NCBI GenBank assembly: GCA_945860085.1
Contig: CAMAPJ010000027.1
Location: 1 to 32,842 of the forward strand
Length of the DNA: 32,842 nt
Direction of reading: 5' to 3'
DNA from: Synechococcus sp. UW140
GTDB taxonomy: Bacteria > Cyanobacteriota > Cyanobacteriia > PCC-6307 > Cyanobiaceae
This document shows, one piece after another, positions 1 through 7,327 of the stretch. The stretch's first letter is position 1; the number at the start of each line of letters is the position of its first letter. Under the pieces are notes generated by a model. That model did not search any database, had not been told where the DNA came from, and was given only the letters and a program-made list of their open reading frames with translations. Position numbers and translations under genes: made by a program.

Positions 1-185
1 CCGTGGGTGTACCAGGAGGTGACAAAGGTGGTGCCGGTGAGCCAACCCCCCAGGGCCAGATAGGCCGTGGGGAAGAGCAGCAGGCCGGACCAACCGACAA
101 AAACGAAGCGGTCGCGCTTAAGCCAGTCGTCGAGGATGTCGAACCATCCCCGGGCTGAAGGCGCGCGCCCTACAGCGATCGTCAT
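1..185 (-). CDS. psbD: Photosystem II D2 protein, N-terminal part (cut by window edge)
   Basis: The first 61 codons of D2, one of the two reaction-centre core subunits of photosystem II in the thylakoid membrane, are visible. The translation starts MTIAVGRAP and runs through the conserved [14 protein letters not shown] and [11 protein letters not shown] segments, which are near-invariant in D2. The rest of the gene lies outside the window to the left. The ATG is the standard D2 start. It is divergent from ycf4; the 229 bp between them should carry the psbD promoter, but no -35/-10 pair stood out. Identification is close to certain because D2 is so conserved. Confidence 0.97.
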   Translation of the reverse strand, partial: MTIAVGRAPSARGWFDILDDWLKRDRFVFVGWSGLLLFPTAYLALGGWLTGTTFVTSWYTH

Positions 186-414
186 GGTTTGGAAATGGGC
201 AGTGCGGGGCGATGTCCCGCGGGCTGAGGGTGACCGGGCGATCGTAACAACGTTCCCTGACATCGCGAGGGCCGTTGCAATGGGCTGACATGCCAGGGGT
301 CAGCTGGTTTTTTCCCCGTCTCGTCCCCCAGGCTCGGCCCAGGGCTCCAGGTTGGTGGTTCAGGCCTGCGGCGGCGGGCGCCAAGATGGCAGCCCCCCTG
401 GCTTTGCCCCACGC

Positions 415-990
415 ATGGCTTCGCGTCCAACCCAGGCGGCCGCTAAGGCGGCTGCCTCCCAAGAGGTGCTTGAACAGTCCGTGCTGGGCTCCCGCCGCCT
501 GTCCAATGTGTTGGTGGCTGCGGCAGTGACCATCGGCGGGCTGGGCTTCCTGCTCGCCAGCCTGTCCAGCTACACCGGCCGGGATCTGCTGCCCCTGGGC
601 CAGCCCTCAGCCCTGATCTGGGTGCCCCAGGGCCTGGTGATGGGTCTTTACGGCCTGGCTGCTGCCCTGCTGGCCACCTACCTGTGGACCGTGATCAGCA
701 TTGATGTGGGCGCCGGTGCTAACCGCTTTGATCGCTCCAGCGGCGAATTGCTGGTAACCCGCCAGGGCTTCCGCCAGTTGATCCGGGTTGAGCTGCCGAT
801 CAAGGACATCCAGGCCGTGAAGGTGGAGGTGCGCGACGGTCTCAGCCCCCGTCGCCGCCTGTCCCTGCGCCTGCAGGGTCGCCGCGACCTGCCCTTGACT
901 CGGGTCGGAGAGCCGATGCCCCTAGAGCAGTTGGAGCAGGGTGGTGCCGAGCTGGCTCGCTTCCTGGGCGTCCCCTTGGAGGGTGTTTGA
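415..990 (+). CDS. ycf4: Photosystem I assembly protein Ycf4
   Basis: The 191-residue product matches Ycf4, a thylakoid membrane protein that helps assemble photosystem I. It has two hydrophobic segments (about residues 31-52 and 70-92), then a soluble region with a conserved [17 protein letters not shown] stretch and an Arg-rich beta part. Family length is about 185 residues, so the ATG at 415 is preferred over the in-frame start at 352, which would add 21 Gly/Pro-rich residues. Divergent pairing with psbD is a usual cyanobacterial arrangement. The next gene begins 4 bp after the stop, so the two probably share a transcript. Confidence 0.95.
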   Translation: MASRPTQAAAKAAASQEVLEQSVLGSRRLSNVLVAAAVTIGGLGFLLASLSSYTGRDLLPLGQPSALIWVPQGLVMGLYGLAAALLATYLWTVISIDVGAGANRFDRSSGELLVTRQGFRQLIRVELPIKDIQAVKVEVRDGLSPRRRLSLRLQGRRDLPLTRVGEPMPLEQLEQGGAELARFLGVPLEGV

Positions 991-994
991 AGCC

Positions 995-1798
995 ATGGCG
1001 ACGCCGTTCTTCCCCTTGAAAACCAGCTTGCGCATGAACACCAGCTTGCGCATCAAAACCAGCTTGCGCATCAACACCGCCTGCCGCTTGAACACCGTTT
1101 TCAGCCGCCTTGTGCTGGTGGTGCTCCTGTTGCTAAGCCCTTTCGGCCTGGCGGCCTGCGCCGGTTCTAAACCGACCGCTGCCCTCGGCTGTGCGGCTGG
1201 AACCCTTCCCTGCCTAAAGGGCAAGGCAGTGATCCTCCTGACCACGAATAAAGGGGAAGTGCAACTCAGCCTCGATGGCGACAATGCTCCGCTCACTGCC
1301 GGCAATTTTGTTGATCTGGTCGGCCGGGGCATCTATAACGGCACGCTCTTTCACCGGGTGGTGAAGGAGCCGGTGCCGTTTGTCGTCCAGGGTGGCGATC
1401 CGCTTAGCGCCGATGTCAAGGTGAATCCAGAGCTGCTCGGTTCGGGTGGCTTCATTGATCCGGCCACCGGCCAGCAGCGCCAAATCCCCCTGGAAATCCT
1501 TCTGGCCGGCGACTCCGAGCCCCACTACGGGGCGCCCCTTTCTGGCCCGGGTCAGCAGGCACGGATCAAGCTCGTGCATGCCCGCGGCTCGGTGGCGATG
1601 GCCCGCAGCAACGATGCCAATTCGGCCAGTTCCCAGTTCTATGTGGCGCTGCGCTCCCTCCCGGAACTCGACGGCCGCTATGCGGTCTTCGGCCAGGTGA
1701 CCAAGGGGATCGAGGTCGTCGACCAGCTGGTACAGGGCGACAAGTTAATCAAAGCTGTCGTAGTGGAAGGCGGCACCCTGGTGAAGGAGAAGCCCTAG
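995..1798 (+). CDS. Cyclophilin-type peptidyl-prolyl isomerase, predicted lipoprotein
   Basis: The 267-residue product carries a cyclophilin fold that catalyses cis-trans isomerisation of prolyl bonds. Visible motifs are [31 protein letters not shown] and [10 protein letters not shown], in the right order and spacing. A hydrophobic stretch ends in LAAC, a good lipobox with Cys near residue 55, so the protein is likely membrane-anchored facing the periplasm or lumen. The ATG at 995 lies 4 bp after ycf4. The region ahead of the hydrophobic core is unusually long and is built of hexapeptide repeats ([18 protein letters not shown]). The gene ends tail-to-tail with ilvH, overlapping by 4 bp. Confidence 0.9.
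   Translation: MATPFFPLKTSLRMNTSLRIKTSLRINTACRLNTVFSRLVLVVLLLLSPFGLAACAGSKPTAALGCAAGTLPCLKGKAVILLTTNKGEVQLSLDGDNAPLTAGNFVDLVGRGIYNGTLFHRVVKEPVPFVVQGGDPLSADVKVNPELLGSGGFIDPATGQQRQIPLEILLAGDSEPHYGAPLSGPGQQARIKLVHARGSVAMARSNDANSASSQFYVALRSLPELDGRYAVFGQVTKGIEVVDQLVQGDKLIKAVVVEGGTLVKEKP
1019..1090 (+). repeat. 18-bp tandem repeat, three good copies and one degenerate copy
   Basis: Units start at 1019, 1037, 1055 and 1073. The first three are nearly identical (core ACCAGCTTGCGCAT); the fourth is degenerate. The unit length is a multiple of three and the array is in frame, giving basic hexapeptides ahead of the lipoprotein signal core. Confidence 0.9.
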
Positions 1799-2325
1799 GC
1801 CGGAACCCGCTTGTCGAGCACGCTGGCCTTGAGCAGTTCGGTGTTGACGCCTGAGGCCCGTTCCAGGGCCACCTTTCCGGTACGGGCGATTTCGAGGATG
1901 CCGTAGGCCTCCAGGAGTTGCTCTAAGGCCACCAGCTTGCCGGGGTCACCGACGACCTCCAGGGTCATGGCGTCGTCGGCCACATCGACGACCTTGGCGC
2001 GGAAGACCTGCACCAGATCGAAAATGGCGCCACGGGTTTCGGCGTTGGCCGAAACTTTCAGCAGCATCAGTTCCCGCTCTACCGCCGGGATGGTGGACAA
2101 ATCAATCACCCCGAGCACATTGACCAGCTTGTTGAGCTGCTTGGTCATTTGCTCCAGGGTGCGGTCGTCCCCTTCGACCACCATGGTGAGCCGCGAGGCG
2201 CCAGGCTTTTCCGCCGGCCCCACCGCCAGGCTTTCGATATTGAACCCGCGCCGGGCAAACAGGCCGGAGATGCGGCTCAGGGCTCCGGATTCGTCTTCCA
2301 CCAGCACCGAAAGGGTGTGCTTCAT
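1795..2325 (-). CDS. ilvH: Acetolactate synthase small (regulatory) subunit
   Basis: The 176-residue product is the regulatory subunit of acetohydroxyacid synthase, which catalyses the first common step of valine, leucine and isoleucine synthesis; this subunit activates the catalytic one and mediates valine feedback. It opens [19 protein letters not shown], the classic N-terminal ACT domain, followed by [16 protein letters not shown] and a second ACT-like half (ERELMLLKV). Length fits the family (about 160-175). It follows the hydrolase at 2362 by 36 bp on the same strand, so the two may be co-transcribed. The catalytic ilvB is not in the window. Confidence 0.95.
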   Translation of the reverse strand: MKHTLSVLVEDESGALSRISGLFARRGFNIESLAVGPAEKPGASRLTMVVEGDDRTLEQMTKQLNKLVNVLGVIDLSTIPAVERELMLLKVSANAETRGAIFDLVQVFRAKVVDVADDAMTLEVVGDPGKLVALEQLLEAYGILEIARTGKVALERASGVNTELLKASVLDKRVPA

Positions 2326-2361
2326 GCCCAGGGCGCTCTCCTAGCCGATCCGGCATCTAAA

Positions 2362-3309
2362 TTACGCATCGGTGGGCGGCCTCTGGCGGGGAAGCTGGCC
2401 CAACCAGTCCAGCAGGGTTTGGTTGAACCGCTTTGGGTCTTCGTCGTGGGGGCAGTGGCCGTCGCCCTCAAGCAGGACCAGCTCCAGCTCGGGTCGGTGC
2501 CTTTGCAGCTGGTGGCGAACCGATGGGGGCACCAGGGTGTCGCGGCTGCCCCAGATCACCAGCAGGGGCCGATCGAGTTGGTCCAGCAACACCGGCGCCG
2601 TGGCCCCCCGGGGCCGCAGGGCCATGGCGATGCTCATCGCCCGCAGGGCCCGGGCCGCTTGGGGCCGCAGGGCGGGCCTGGCCACTAGGCGACGCAGTTC
2701 AGGGTCCAGGCCGCGGCCGCTGGGGTAGGCGGCCGCCAGGGCGCCATCCAGCAGGGGCGTGCGGGCAATCAGCGGAATCAGCAACTCCAGGGGCAGCAGG
2801 CGGCAGGCCCAGGTGACCAGCCAGCGCAGCAGACGCCGGCGCCAGGGGGCGCGCCGCCTGGGTACCGGCATCACCAAGGTGGGATCGGCCAGGGGCGCTA
2901 GCACCACCGCCCGCACCCAGCCGGGCGCCCAGACGCCACAGCTCAGGGCCACCAGGCCGCCTAGGGAATTGCCCACCAGCACCGCCGGTGCTGCTACCAC
3001 CTGCTCCAGGAAGGCGGCCACTTGGCGGGCCCAGAGGCGGTTGTCGAGGCGCAGGGCTGGCTGGCTGGAGGCGCCGAAGCCGACCAGGTCGAGGGCATAA
3101 ACGCACCAGCCGGCCTCGGCGAGCGGACCAGCGTTGTGGCGCCAATGGCCGCTGGCGGCGCCGAAGCCATGAATCAGAACCAGGGCCGGATTGGCCGGAT
3201 CGCCCAGGCGGCGCCAATGCACATCCAGCCCCCGCCAGTGCCAGGTCGCCGGCTCGCCCCAGGCCGCTCCTGCCGTGGCGACAGGGGAAGAAATGGGGCT
3301 GGCCACCAT
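2362..3309 (-). CDS. Alpha/beta-fold hydrolase
   Basis: The 315-residue product has the alpha/beta hydrolase pattern: oxyanion segment LIHGFGA, nucleophile elbow GNSLGG (Ser about 115), acid in WGSRDTLVP (Asp about 257) and GDGHCPHDE (His about 285). This subgroup, with a WRRLG start and ALDLVGFGAS, is widespread in cyanobacteria and plastids; the substrate is not known. A start at 3309 is chosen; one at 3366 would add 19 low-complexity residues. The ATG at 3309 overlaps the candidate ATG of the divergent Trm1 gene at 3308, so at least one start is probably misplaced or the promoters lie inside coding sequence. Confidence 0.85.
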   Translation of the reverse strand: MVASPISSPVATAGAAWGEPATWHWRGLDVHWRRLGDPANPALVLIHGFGAASGHWRHNAGPLAEAGWCVYALDLVGFGASSQPALRLDNRLWARQVAAFLEQVVAAPAVLVGNSLGGLVALSCGVWAPGWVRAVVLAPLADPTLVMPVPRRRAPWRRRLLRWLVTWACRLLPLELLIPLIARTPLLDGALAAAYPSGRGLDPELRRLVARPALRPQAARALRAMSIAMALRPRGATAPVLLDQLDRPLLVIWGSRDTLVPPSVRHQLQRHRPELELVLLEGDGHCPHDEDPKRFNQTLLDWLGQLPRQRPPTDA

Positions 3310-4957
3310 GCCGGTTGGATTCGCTGAAGCAGCCAAGCCTGGCCTGCCGCCGGCCCTGGGTTCCAATTCCTGGGCCGCCTGGCCGGTTCGATCCGCTGCC
3401 AGCCTTGGCTTAGGCGCGGCATGGCGATTGATCGAGGCTGGGGGCGAGGGGGCGAAAGCAGGCGGGCCGCCCAGGGGACCTTTGGGCGGGGACGCTCCTA
3501 GCCACGACTCCCTCAGCCAAGGCAGCCCCAGCCAAGGCAGCCTTAGCCAAGGAGGCCTCAGTCAAGGCAGCCCCAACCAAGGCAGCCCCAGCCAGGAGAG
3601 CCCCAGCGCTAGAGGGCTCCCCGCAGTCGCGCCCCCCTCAGGGGGACTCGGCGACAACAGGTTCGCCGAAGACCGTTTCGCCAAAAACGCTCTCTCCAAA
3701 AACGCTCTCAGCAAAAACGGTTTCAGCGCAATCGGTCTCACGGCAATCCGACTCACCGAAAACGGACTCATCGAAAACCGACTCACCGAAAACCGACCCA
3801 TCGAAATCGGGACCAGCCAAGCCGCCACCATCGAGGAAGGCGCAGTTCGCTTGCAGGTTGGTAGCGGGTTTTTCCGGCCCGAATCGCGGCCGTCGCGGGA
3901 TCTGGGGGTGCTTCTGGCCCAGCACTTGGCGGCCCAAGGGCGAGCCCTCAGGCCCGAGGCCCCCGGCCTGAGCGTTCTGGATCTGATGGCAGGCTGCGGC
4001 ATTCGCAGCCTGCGTTACAGCGTGGAAGCAGGAGCGGCCACGGTGTGGGCCAATGACGCCGACCCGGACCGACTGGCCCTGCTTCAAGCCAACCTGGCCG
4101 GCTTGGCGGGTGGGCGCTGCACGACGCGCACGGCCCAGAAGCTTCTGGCTGGCTGCCTGGTGCGCGAGCAGCGCTTCGACCTGATCGACCTCGATGCCTT
4201 CGGTTGCCCCAGTTCCCTGGTGCCCCTGGCCCTGGAGGCCCTGGCCTTTGACGGGGTGTTGTATTTGGCCAGCACCGACGGCCGCTCCCCCACCGGCCAT
4301 GACCGGCCCGCCGCGATCCGCTCCCTGGGGGCGGCGGCCCGGGCCCATCCCGCTAGCTGGGAGCTGGCCTTGCGCTTGCAATTGGGGGTGGTGGCCCGGG
4401 CCGCCTGGTCCATGGGCCGGGGGGTGGAGCCCCTGTTCAGCTTCAGCGAGGGCCGCACCTTTCGCACGGCGGTGCGGCTGCGGCGCAAGCCAGGGCCCCA
4501 GGCCGAGCGCCAGTTGGGCCTTCTGGCCCATTGCCATGGCTGCGGCGACCAGCAGGCCCAGACCCTCCTGCAGCTGCGCCGCTGGCGCCCCTGTTGTTGC
4601 CCGGACCAGGCCGGGGCGACCCTGTCGATTTCCGGGCCCCTCTGGATTGGCCCCCTGCAGGATCTGGCCAGCCTCGAGGCGATGGCGGCGGCTCCAGGGG
4701 CCGCAGCTGCCAGCCTCAGCCAGGCCGGGGCGCGGCTGCTGGCCAAGCTGCGGCGGGATGACGGCCTGCCGGCCCGGTGCTGGCCCATGGCCGAGCTGGC
4801 CAAGCGCCTGGGCGGCGGCCCGCCAGCCCTTGAGCCCCTGGTTGAGGCCTTGCGCCAACAGGGTTGGAGCGCCCAGGTCAGTGCGGTGATGCCGGCTCAG
4901 CTGCGCAGTGATGCCCCTTGGGATCAGCTGCTGGAAGTGGCAGCCCATGTCAGCTGA
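3308..4957 (+). CDS. Trm1-type tRNA (guanine-26) N2-dimethyltransferase with repeat-built N-terminus
   Basis: From about residue 177 onward the product matches Trm1, which uses S-adenosylmethionine to methylate N2 of guanosine in tRNA. Motifs seen are GFFRPESRPSRDLGV, the SAM-binding VLDLMAGCGIRSLRY (about residue 222), the catalytic-region IDLDAFGCPSS (about 290), a Cys/His-rich part (HCHGCG, CCCPDQAG) and SGPLWIGPL near the end. Trm1 is mainly archaeal and eukaryotic, with few bacterial holders including cyanobacteria. The first 175 residues have no Trm1 homology and include two arrays of in-frame pentapeptide repeats. Possible starts are 3191, 3293 and 3308; no ATG or GTG was found between 3308 and the conserved core, so the extension is either translated or a rare start such as TTG is used. 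Confidence 0.88.
   Translation: MPVGFAEAAKPGLPPALGSNSWAAWPVRSAASLGLGAAWRLIEAGGEGAKAGGPPRGPLGGDAPSHDSLSQGSPSQGSLSQGGLSQGSPNQGSPSQESPSARGLPAVAPPSGGLGDNRFAEDRFAKNALSKNALSKNGFSAIGLTAIRLTENGLIENRLTENRPIEIGTSQAATIEEGAVRLQVGSGFFRPESRPSRDLGVLLAQHLAAQGRALRPEAPGLSVLDLMAGCGIRSLRYSVEAGAATVWANDADPDRLALLQANLAGLAGGRCTTRTAQKLLAGCLVREQRFDLIDLDAFGCPSSLVPLALEALAFDGVLYLASTDGRSPTGHDRPAAIRSLGAAARAHPASWELALRLQLGVVARAAWSMGRGVEPLFSFSEGRTFRTAVRLRRKPGPQAERQLGLLAHCHGCGDQQAQTLLQLRRWRPCCCPDQAGATLSISGPLWIGPLQDLASLEAMAAAPGAAAASLSQAGARLLAKLRRDDGLPARCWPMAELAKRLGGGPPALEPLVEALRQQGWSAQVSAVMPAQLRSDAPWDQLLEVAAHVS
3500..3604 (+). repeat. 15-bp tandem repeat, seven units
   Basis: Seven consecutive 15-bp units run from 3500 to 3604, consensus AGCCAAGGCAGCCCC; the first and last are more diverged. 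In the Trm1 frame they encode SQGSP-like pentapeptides. Unit length keeps frame. Confidence 0.92.
3653..3817 (+). repeat. 15-bp tandem repeat, eleven degenerate units
   Basis: Eleven 15-bp units, such as AAAAACGCTCTCAGC and GAAAACCGACTCACC, sit 48 bp after the previous array. In the Trm1 frame they give pentapeptides of the form (K/E)N(A/G/R)(L/F)(S/T). The opposite strand is also open here, as expected from the periodicity. The unit differs from that of the preceding array. Confidence 0.9.
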
Positions 4958-4959
4958 GC

Positions 4960-4977
4960 GGCCCTGGCCCCAGGGCC
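4960..4977 (+). terminator. Possible hairpin terminator after the Trm1 gene
   Basis: GGCCCTGG and CCAGGGCC form a GC-rich 8-bp inverted repeat two bases after the Trm1 stop codon. Only a short TCTT follows instead of a T-run, so termination activity is uncertain. Confidence 0.35.
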
Positions 4978-5021
4978 TCTTGCCGCCGCGCTAAATAGGT
5001 AAACCGTTACGGGAATCAGCC

Positions 5022-5120
5022 ATGGCCTCGGAAATTTTTGGCATCGCAGCGATTTTCTGGGTGTTGATCCCGATTGGCCTGGTTGGCGGCGTCCTGCTGT
5101 TGAAACTTGAGAAGGAATGA
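5022..5120 (+). CDS. petM: Cytochrome b6f complex subunit PetM
   Basis: A 32-residue protein starting [17 protein letters not shown], with one membrane span and the basic end KLEKE. This is PetM (subunit VII), one of the four small subunits around the cytochrome b6f complex, which passes electrons from plastoquinol to plastocyanin or cytochrome c6. Length and sequence pattern fit cyanobacterial PetM (about 32-36 residues). It lies between the Trm1 gene and ycf39, a neighbourhood I recall from other picocyanobacteria. The ATG at 5022 is the only sensible start. No strong Shine-Dalgarno sequence was seen. Confidence 0.93.
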   Translation: MASEIFGIAAIFWVLIPIGLVGGVLLLKLEKE

Positions 5121-5131
5121 GCTCAGATGCC

Positions 5132-5155
5132 TGGGTAGCGATCGCGCTAGGCCCA
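5132..5155 (+). other. Stem-loop between petM and ycf39
   Basis: TGGGTAGCG, a four-base ATCG loop, then CGCTA-GG-CCCA can form a strong hairpin 11 bases after the petM stop. No T-run follows, so it may stabilise the short petM mRNA or partially attenuate read-through to ycf39. The loop region contains a HIP1 octamer (GCGATCGC). Confidence 0.4.
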
Positions 5156-5192
5156 GCTCACCCCTAGGCTCATCCCTCCCTGACGCCCCTTC

Positions 5193-6155
5193 ATGCAGGT
5201 CCTGGTCATCGGTGGTACGGGCACCCTCGGTCGTCAGATCGCCAGGCGCGTCCTGGATGCCGGCCACCAGGTGCGCTGCATGGTGCGATCGCCCCGTAAG
5301 GCTGCTTTCCTGCAGGAATGGGGCTGCGAGCTCACCCGCGGCGACCTGCTCGAACCCGACAGCCTTGATTACGCCCTAGAGGGCCAAGAGGCGGTGATCG
5401 ATGCGGCCACGACCCGTCCTACCGATGAGGCCAGCATCTATGACATCGACTGGCAAGGCAAGCTCAACCTGCTGAATGCCTGCGATAAGGCCGGAGTCAA
5501 GCGTTTCATCTTTGTGTCCTTGCTGGATGCCGAGAAGCACCGCAACGTGCCCCTGATGGACATCAAGTACTGCACCGAGCAGCTGCTGCTCTCCTCAGAC
5601 TTTGACTACACGATCCTGCGCTGCGTTGCTTTCATGCAGGGGGTGATCGGTCAATTTGCAATTCCGATCCTGGAAAGCCAGACCGTTTGGGTGAGTGGCA
5701 CGCCAACGCCGATCGCCTACATGAACACCCAGGACGTGGCCCGGTTTGCGGTGGCTGCCCTAGAGCGCCCTGAAACGATCCGTCGAGCCCTGCCTGTGGT
5801 CGGTCCTAGGGCCTGGACCACCAGTGAAGTCACCCAGCTCTGCGAAAAGTTCAGTGGTAAAACGGCGCGGATTTTTCGCGTCCGTCCTGTGCTCATCGGC
5901 CTGATGCGAGGCGTGGCGAACTTCTTCGAGGCCGGACTCAATGTGGCCGATCGCCTGGCCTTTGACTCGGTCACCGGTGGTGGCGTGACCCTCTCAGCAC
6001 CGATGGACGAGAGCTACGCCGCCTTCGGCGTCGATCCTGGCGAGATCACTGGCCTAGAGGGTTATCTGCAGGAGTACTACTCAACGATTCTGCGCCGTCT
6101 GCGCGAGATGGACGCCGATCTCGACAAGAATGCCAAGAAGAAGCTTCCCTTCTGA
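5193..6155 (+). CDS. ycf39: Photosystem II assembly factor Ycf39 (atypical short-chain dehydrogenase)
   Basis: The 320-residue product is an NmrA-like protein with an N-terminal Rossmann fold: MQVLVIGGTGTLGRQIARR (dinucleotide-binding GGTGTLG at residues 7-13), then FIFVSLLDAEKH and the Ycf39-typical KYCTEQLLLSS and YTILRCVAFMQG. Ycf39 (HCF244 in plants) binds early photosystem II assembly intermediates with high-light-inducible proteins and aids D1 synthesis and chlorophyll delivery. Length matches the family. It follows petM by 72 bp on the same strand, probably as one unit. The ATG at 5193 gives the standard N-terminus. Confidence 0.94.
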   Translation: MQVLVIGGTGTLGRQIARRVLDAGHQVRCMVRSPRKAAFLQEWGCELTRGDLLEPDSLDYALEGQEAVIDAATTRPTDEASIYDIDWQGKLNLLNACDKAGVKRFIFVSLLDAEKHRNVPLMDIKYCTEQLLLSSDFDYTILRCVAFMQGVIGQFAIPILESQTVWVSGTPTPIAYMNTQDVARFAVAALERPETIRRALPVVGPRAWTTSEVTQLCEKFSGKTARIFRVRPVLIGLMRGVANFFEAGLNVADRLAFDSVTGGGVTLSAPMDESYAAFGVDPGEITGLEGYLQEYYSTILRRLREMDADLDKNAKKKLPF

Positions 6156-6251
6156 ATCTTTGGCGGTGATCTGCTAGTTGTCATTTTTCGTCTGTAATCC
6201 TTTAACTGTAATCTTTGCTCCTCAACCCGCCTGCAGTAATCCCTTTAAGCA

Positions 6252-6281
6252 ATCACTTTGAAGAGATCTCTTCAAAGTGAT
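6252..6281. repeat. Perfect 30-bp palindrome downstream of ycf39
   Basis: ATCACTTTGAAGAGA is followed directly by its exact reverse complement. It sits 97 bp after the ycf39 stop in an AT-richer 280-bp gap. With a four-base loop it makes a 13-bp stem. There is no T-run on either side, so it is not a classical terminator; it could be a bidirectional RNA hairpin or a dimeric protein site. The rest of the gap holds a few GTAATC-CTTTA echoes and a T-rich stretch near 6385 but no gene. Confidence 0.85.
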
Positions 6282-6435
6282 CTGTCGGCCCCGATCAGGC
6301 AAGGCCTAGGCCGGCTGGTGGTTGTCTCGGGCTGCGGTAGGGGCGAGGGGTAGGCCGGGCTGGCGATAGCCGACAGTGGTCTAGTTTTTTTGTACTAGTT
6401 TGTTGTAAGGTTACGAGCTTGCGCGTTGCCCGTCC

Positions 6436-6648
6436 ATGTCCGTTGCCCAGATCAAGAATCTGCAGCGCCGTCTCGCCAACCTGGAGCAGGAGGCCATTGA
6501 CGAAATCAACCGGGCCTGCGGCCACGAGCTTTGGCAGAGCTTGGGCTTTGATGCCCTCGACAGCCTCGAGGACAACGATCGCCGAGCCCGGGCCAACTAC
6601 TACTACGGCCAGCTCCAGGCGGTGCGGGAGCTGAAGAGCTGCATCTGA
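6436..6648 (+). CDS. Small conserved-type cyanobacterial protein, function unknown
   Basis: A 70-residue soluble protein starting MSVAQIKNLQRRLANLEQE. The first part looks like a charged amphipathic helix, followed by an acidic/aromatic segment (HELWQSLGFDALDSLED) and a YYYGQLQAVRELKSC end. No known domain is recognised. Coding character is supported by an ATG start, balanced codon use and no conflict with neighbours. Start at 6436 is chosen because it leaves the full helix; a T-rich stretch with TTGTAC and TAAGGT about 25-50 bases upstream might be its promoter, but the match is weak. Confidence 0.65.
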   Translation: MSVAQIKNLQRRLANLEQEAIDEINRACGHELWQSLGFDALDSLEDNDRRARANYYYGQLQAVRELKSCI

Positions 6649-6702
6649 AGCGAAGGCCCTTGGCCCGGGGCCTGAGCCGGCCCCTTTAGCCCAAGCAAGA
6701 CC

Positions 6703-7119
6703 TCAGCCCAAGACCGCGATGCAATCGATCTCCACCCTGGCCGCCTTGGGCAGGGCTGCCACCTGAACGCAAGCCCGGGCCGGCGAGACCCCCTCGCCGC
6801 AGACCCCTGGGCCGAAGACCTCGGCGTAAAGGGCATTGACCTTGGCGAAATCGGCCAGATCGGCCAGAAACACCGTGGTGCGTACCACCTGCCGGGCCGT
6901 GCAGCCGGCAGCCTCTAGGACCGCCACCAGGTTGGCGAGTACCTGGCGGGTTTCCGCTTCTACATCGCCGCCTCCCACCATCTCACTGGTGGCGGGATCG
7001 AGAGCGATCTGGCCGGAGCAAAACAGCAAGCCCCCCGCTTTGACCGCCTGGTTGTAAGGGCCGACCGGGGCGGGCGCCGCCGCCGTAATAACGGCCTCGG
7101 TGGAGGGAGCTGGGGGCAT
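6703..7119 (-). CDS. ridA: RidA family enamine/imine deaminase
   Basis: The 138-residue product is a RidA (YjgF/YER057c) protein, which hydrolyses reactive enamine and imine intermediates made by PLP enzymes such as threonine dehydratase. Family motifs are clear: PAPVGPYNQAVKAGGLLFCSGQIALDP near the start, VRTTVFLADLADFAKVN in the middle and ARACVQVAALPKAARVEIDC at the end, containing the conserved arginine that binds the substrate carboxylate. Length fits (about 125-135). The ATG at 7119 is accepted; a tandem repeat fills the space just upstream. It is convergent with the small gene at 6436. Confidence 0.93.
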   Translation of the reverse strand: MPPAPSTEAVITAAAPAPVGPYNQAVKAGGLLFCSGQIALDPATSEMVGGGDVEAETRQVLANLVAVLEAAGCTARQVVRTTVFLADLADFAKVNALYAEVFGPGVCGEGVSPARACVQVAALPKAARVEIDCIAVLG

Positions 7120-7142
7120 CGCTAGGGGGCTGAAGGAAGGGT

Positions 7143-7234
7143 GGCTCGATGCTATGGCTGCTGGATGCTATGGCTGCTCGATGCAGTATCTGCTCGATGC
7201 GGTGGCTGCTCGATGCTCTAGCTGCACGATGGGT
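7143..7234. repeat. 16-bp tandem repeat between gloB and ridA
   Basis: Units GGCTGCTGGATGCTAT, GGCTGCTCGATGCAGT, ATCTGCTCGATGCGGT and GGCTGCTCGATGCTCT run head to tail from 7156, flanked by partial copies at 7143 and 7220. The unit is not a multiple of three, and the array lies outside any supported gene, in the 208 bp between gloB and ridA. Confidence 0.88.
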
Positions 7235-7327
7235 AGCCATTCAAAGAGTGGCGGCTGGCTCAGGCAAGGGTGGGCGGAACGGCAGGGGCCCCGGCCCAGG
7301 TCAGGGCTGCTGAGATTTGAGGCGGCC

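Noticed and set aside
3500..3817. Possible CRISPR array
   Set aside because: Units are contiguous 15-mers without spacers, and no cas genes are present. The same holds for the other arrays in the window.
3653..3817. Pentapeptide-repeat (A(D/N)Lxx) protein domain
   Set aside because: Leu/Phe occurs every five residues, but Asn is two positions before it and Ala/Arg/Gly just before, which does not match the canonical pentapeptide-repeat pattern. It looks like expansion of a DNA unit.
3638..4948. Long open frame (over 400 codons) on the minus strand opposite the Trm1 gene
   Set aside because: It is the antisense of a well-conserved methyltransferase in GC-rich DNA; its translation is rich in Gly, Ala, Gln, Arg and shows no domain.
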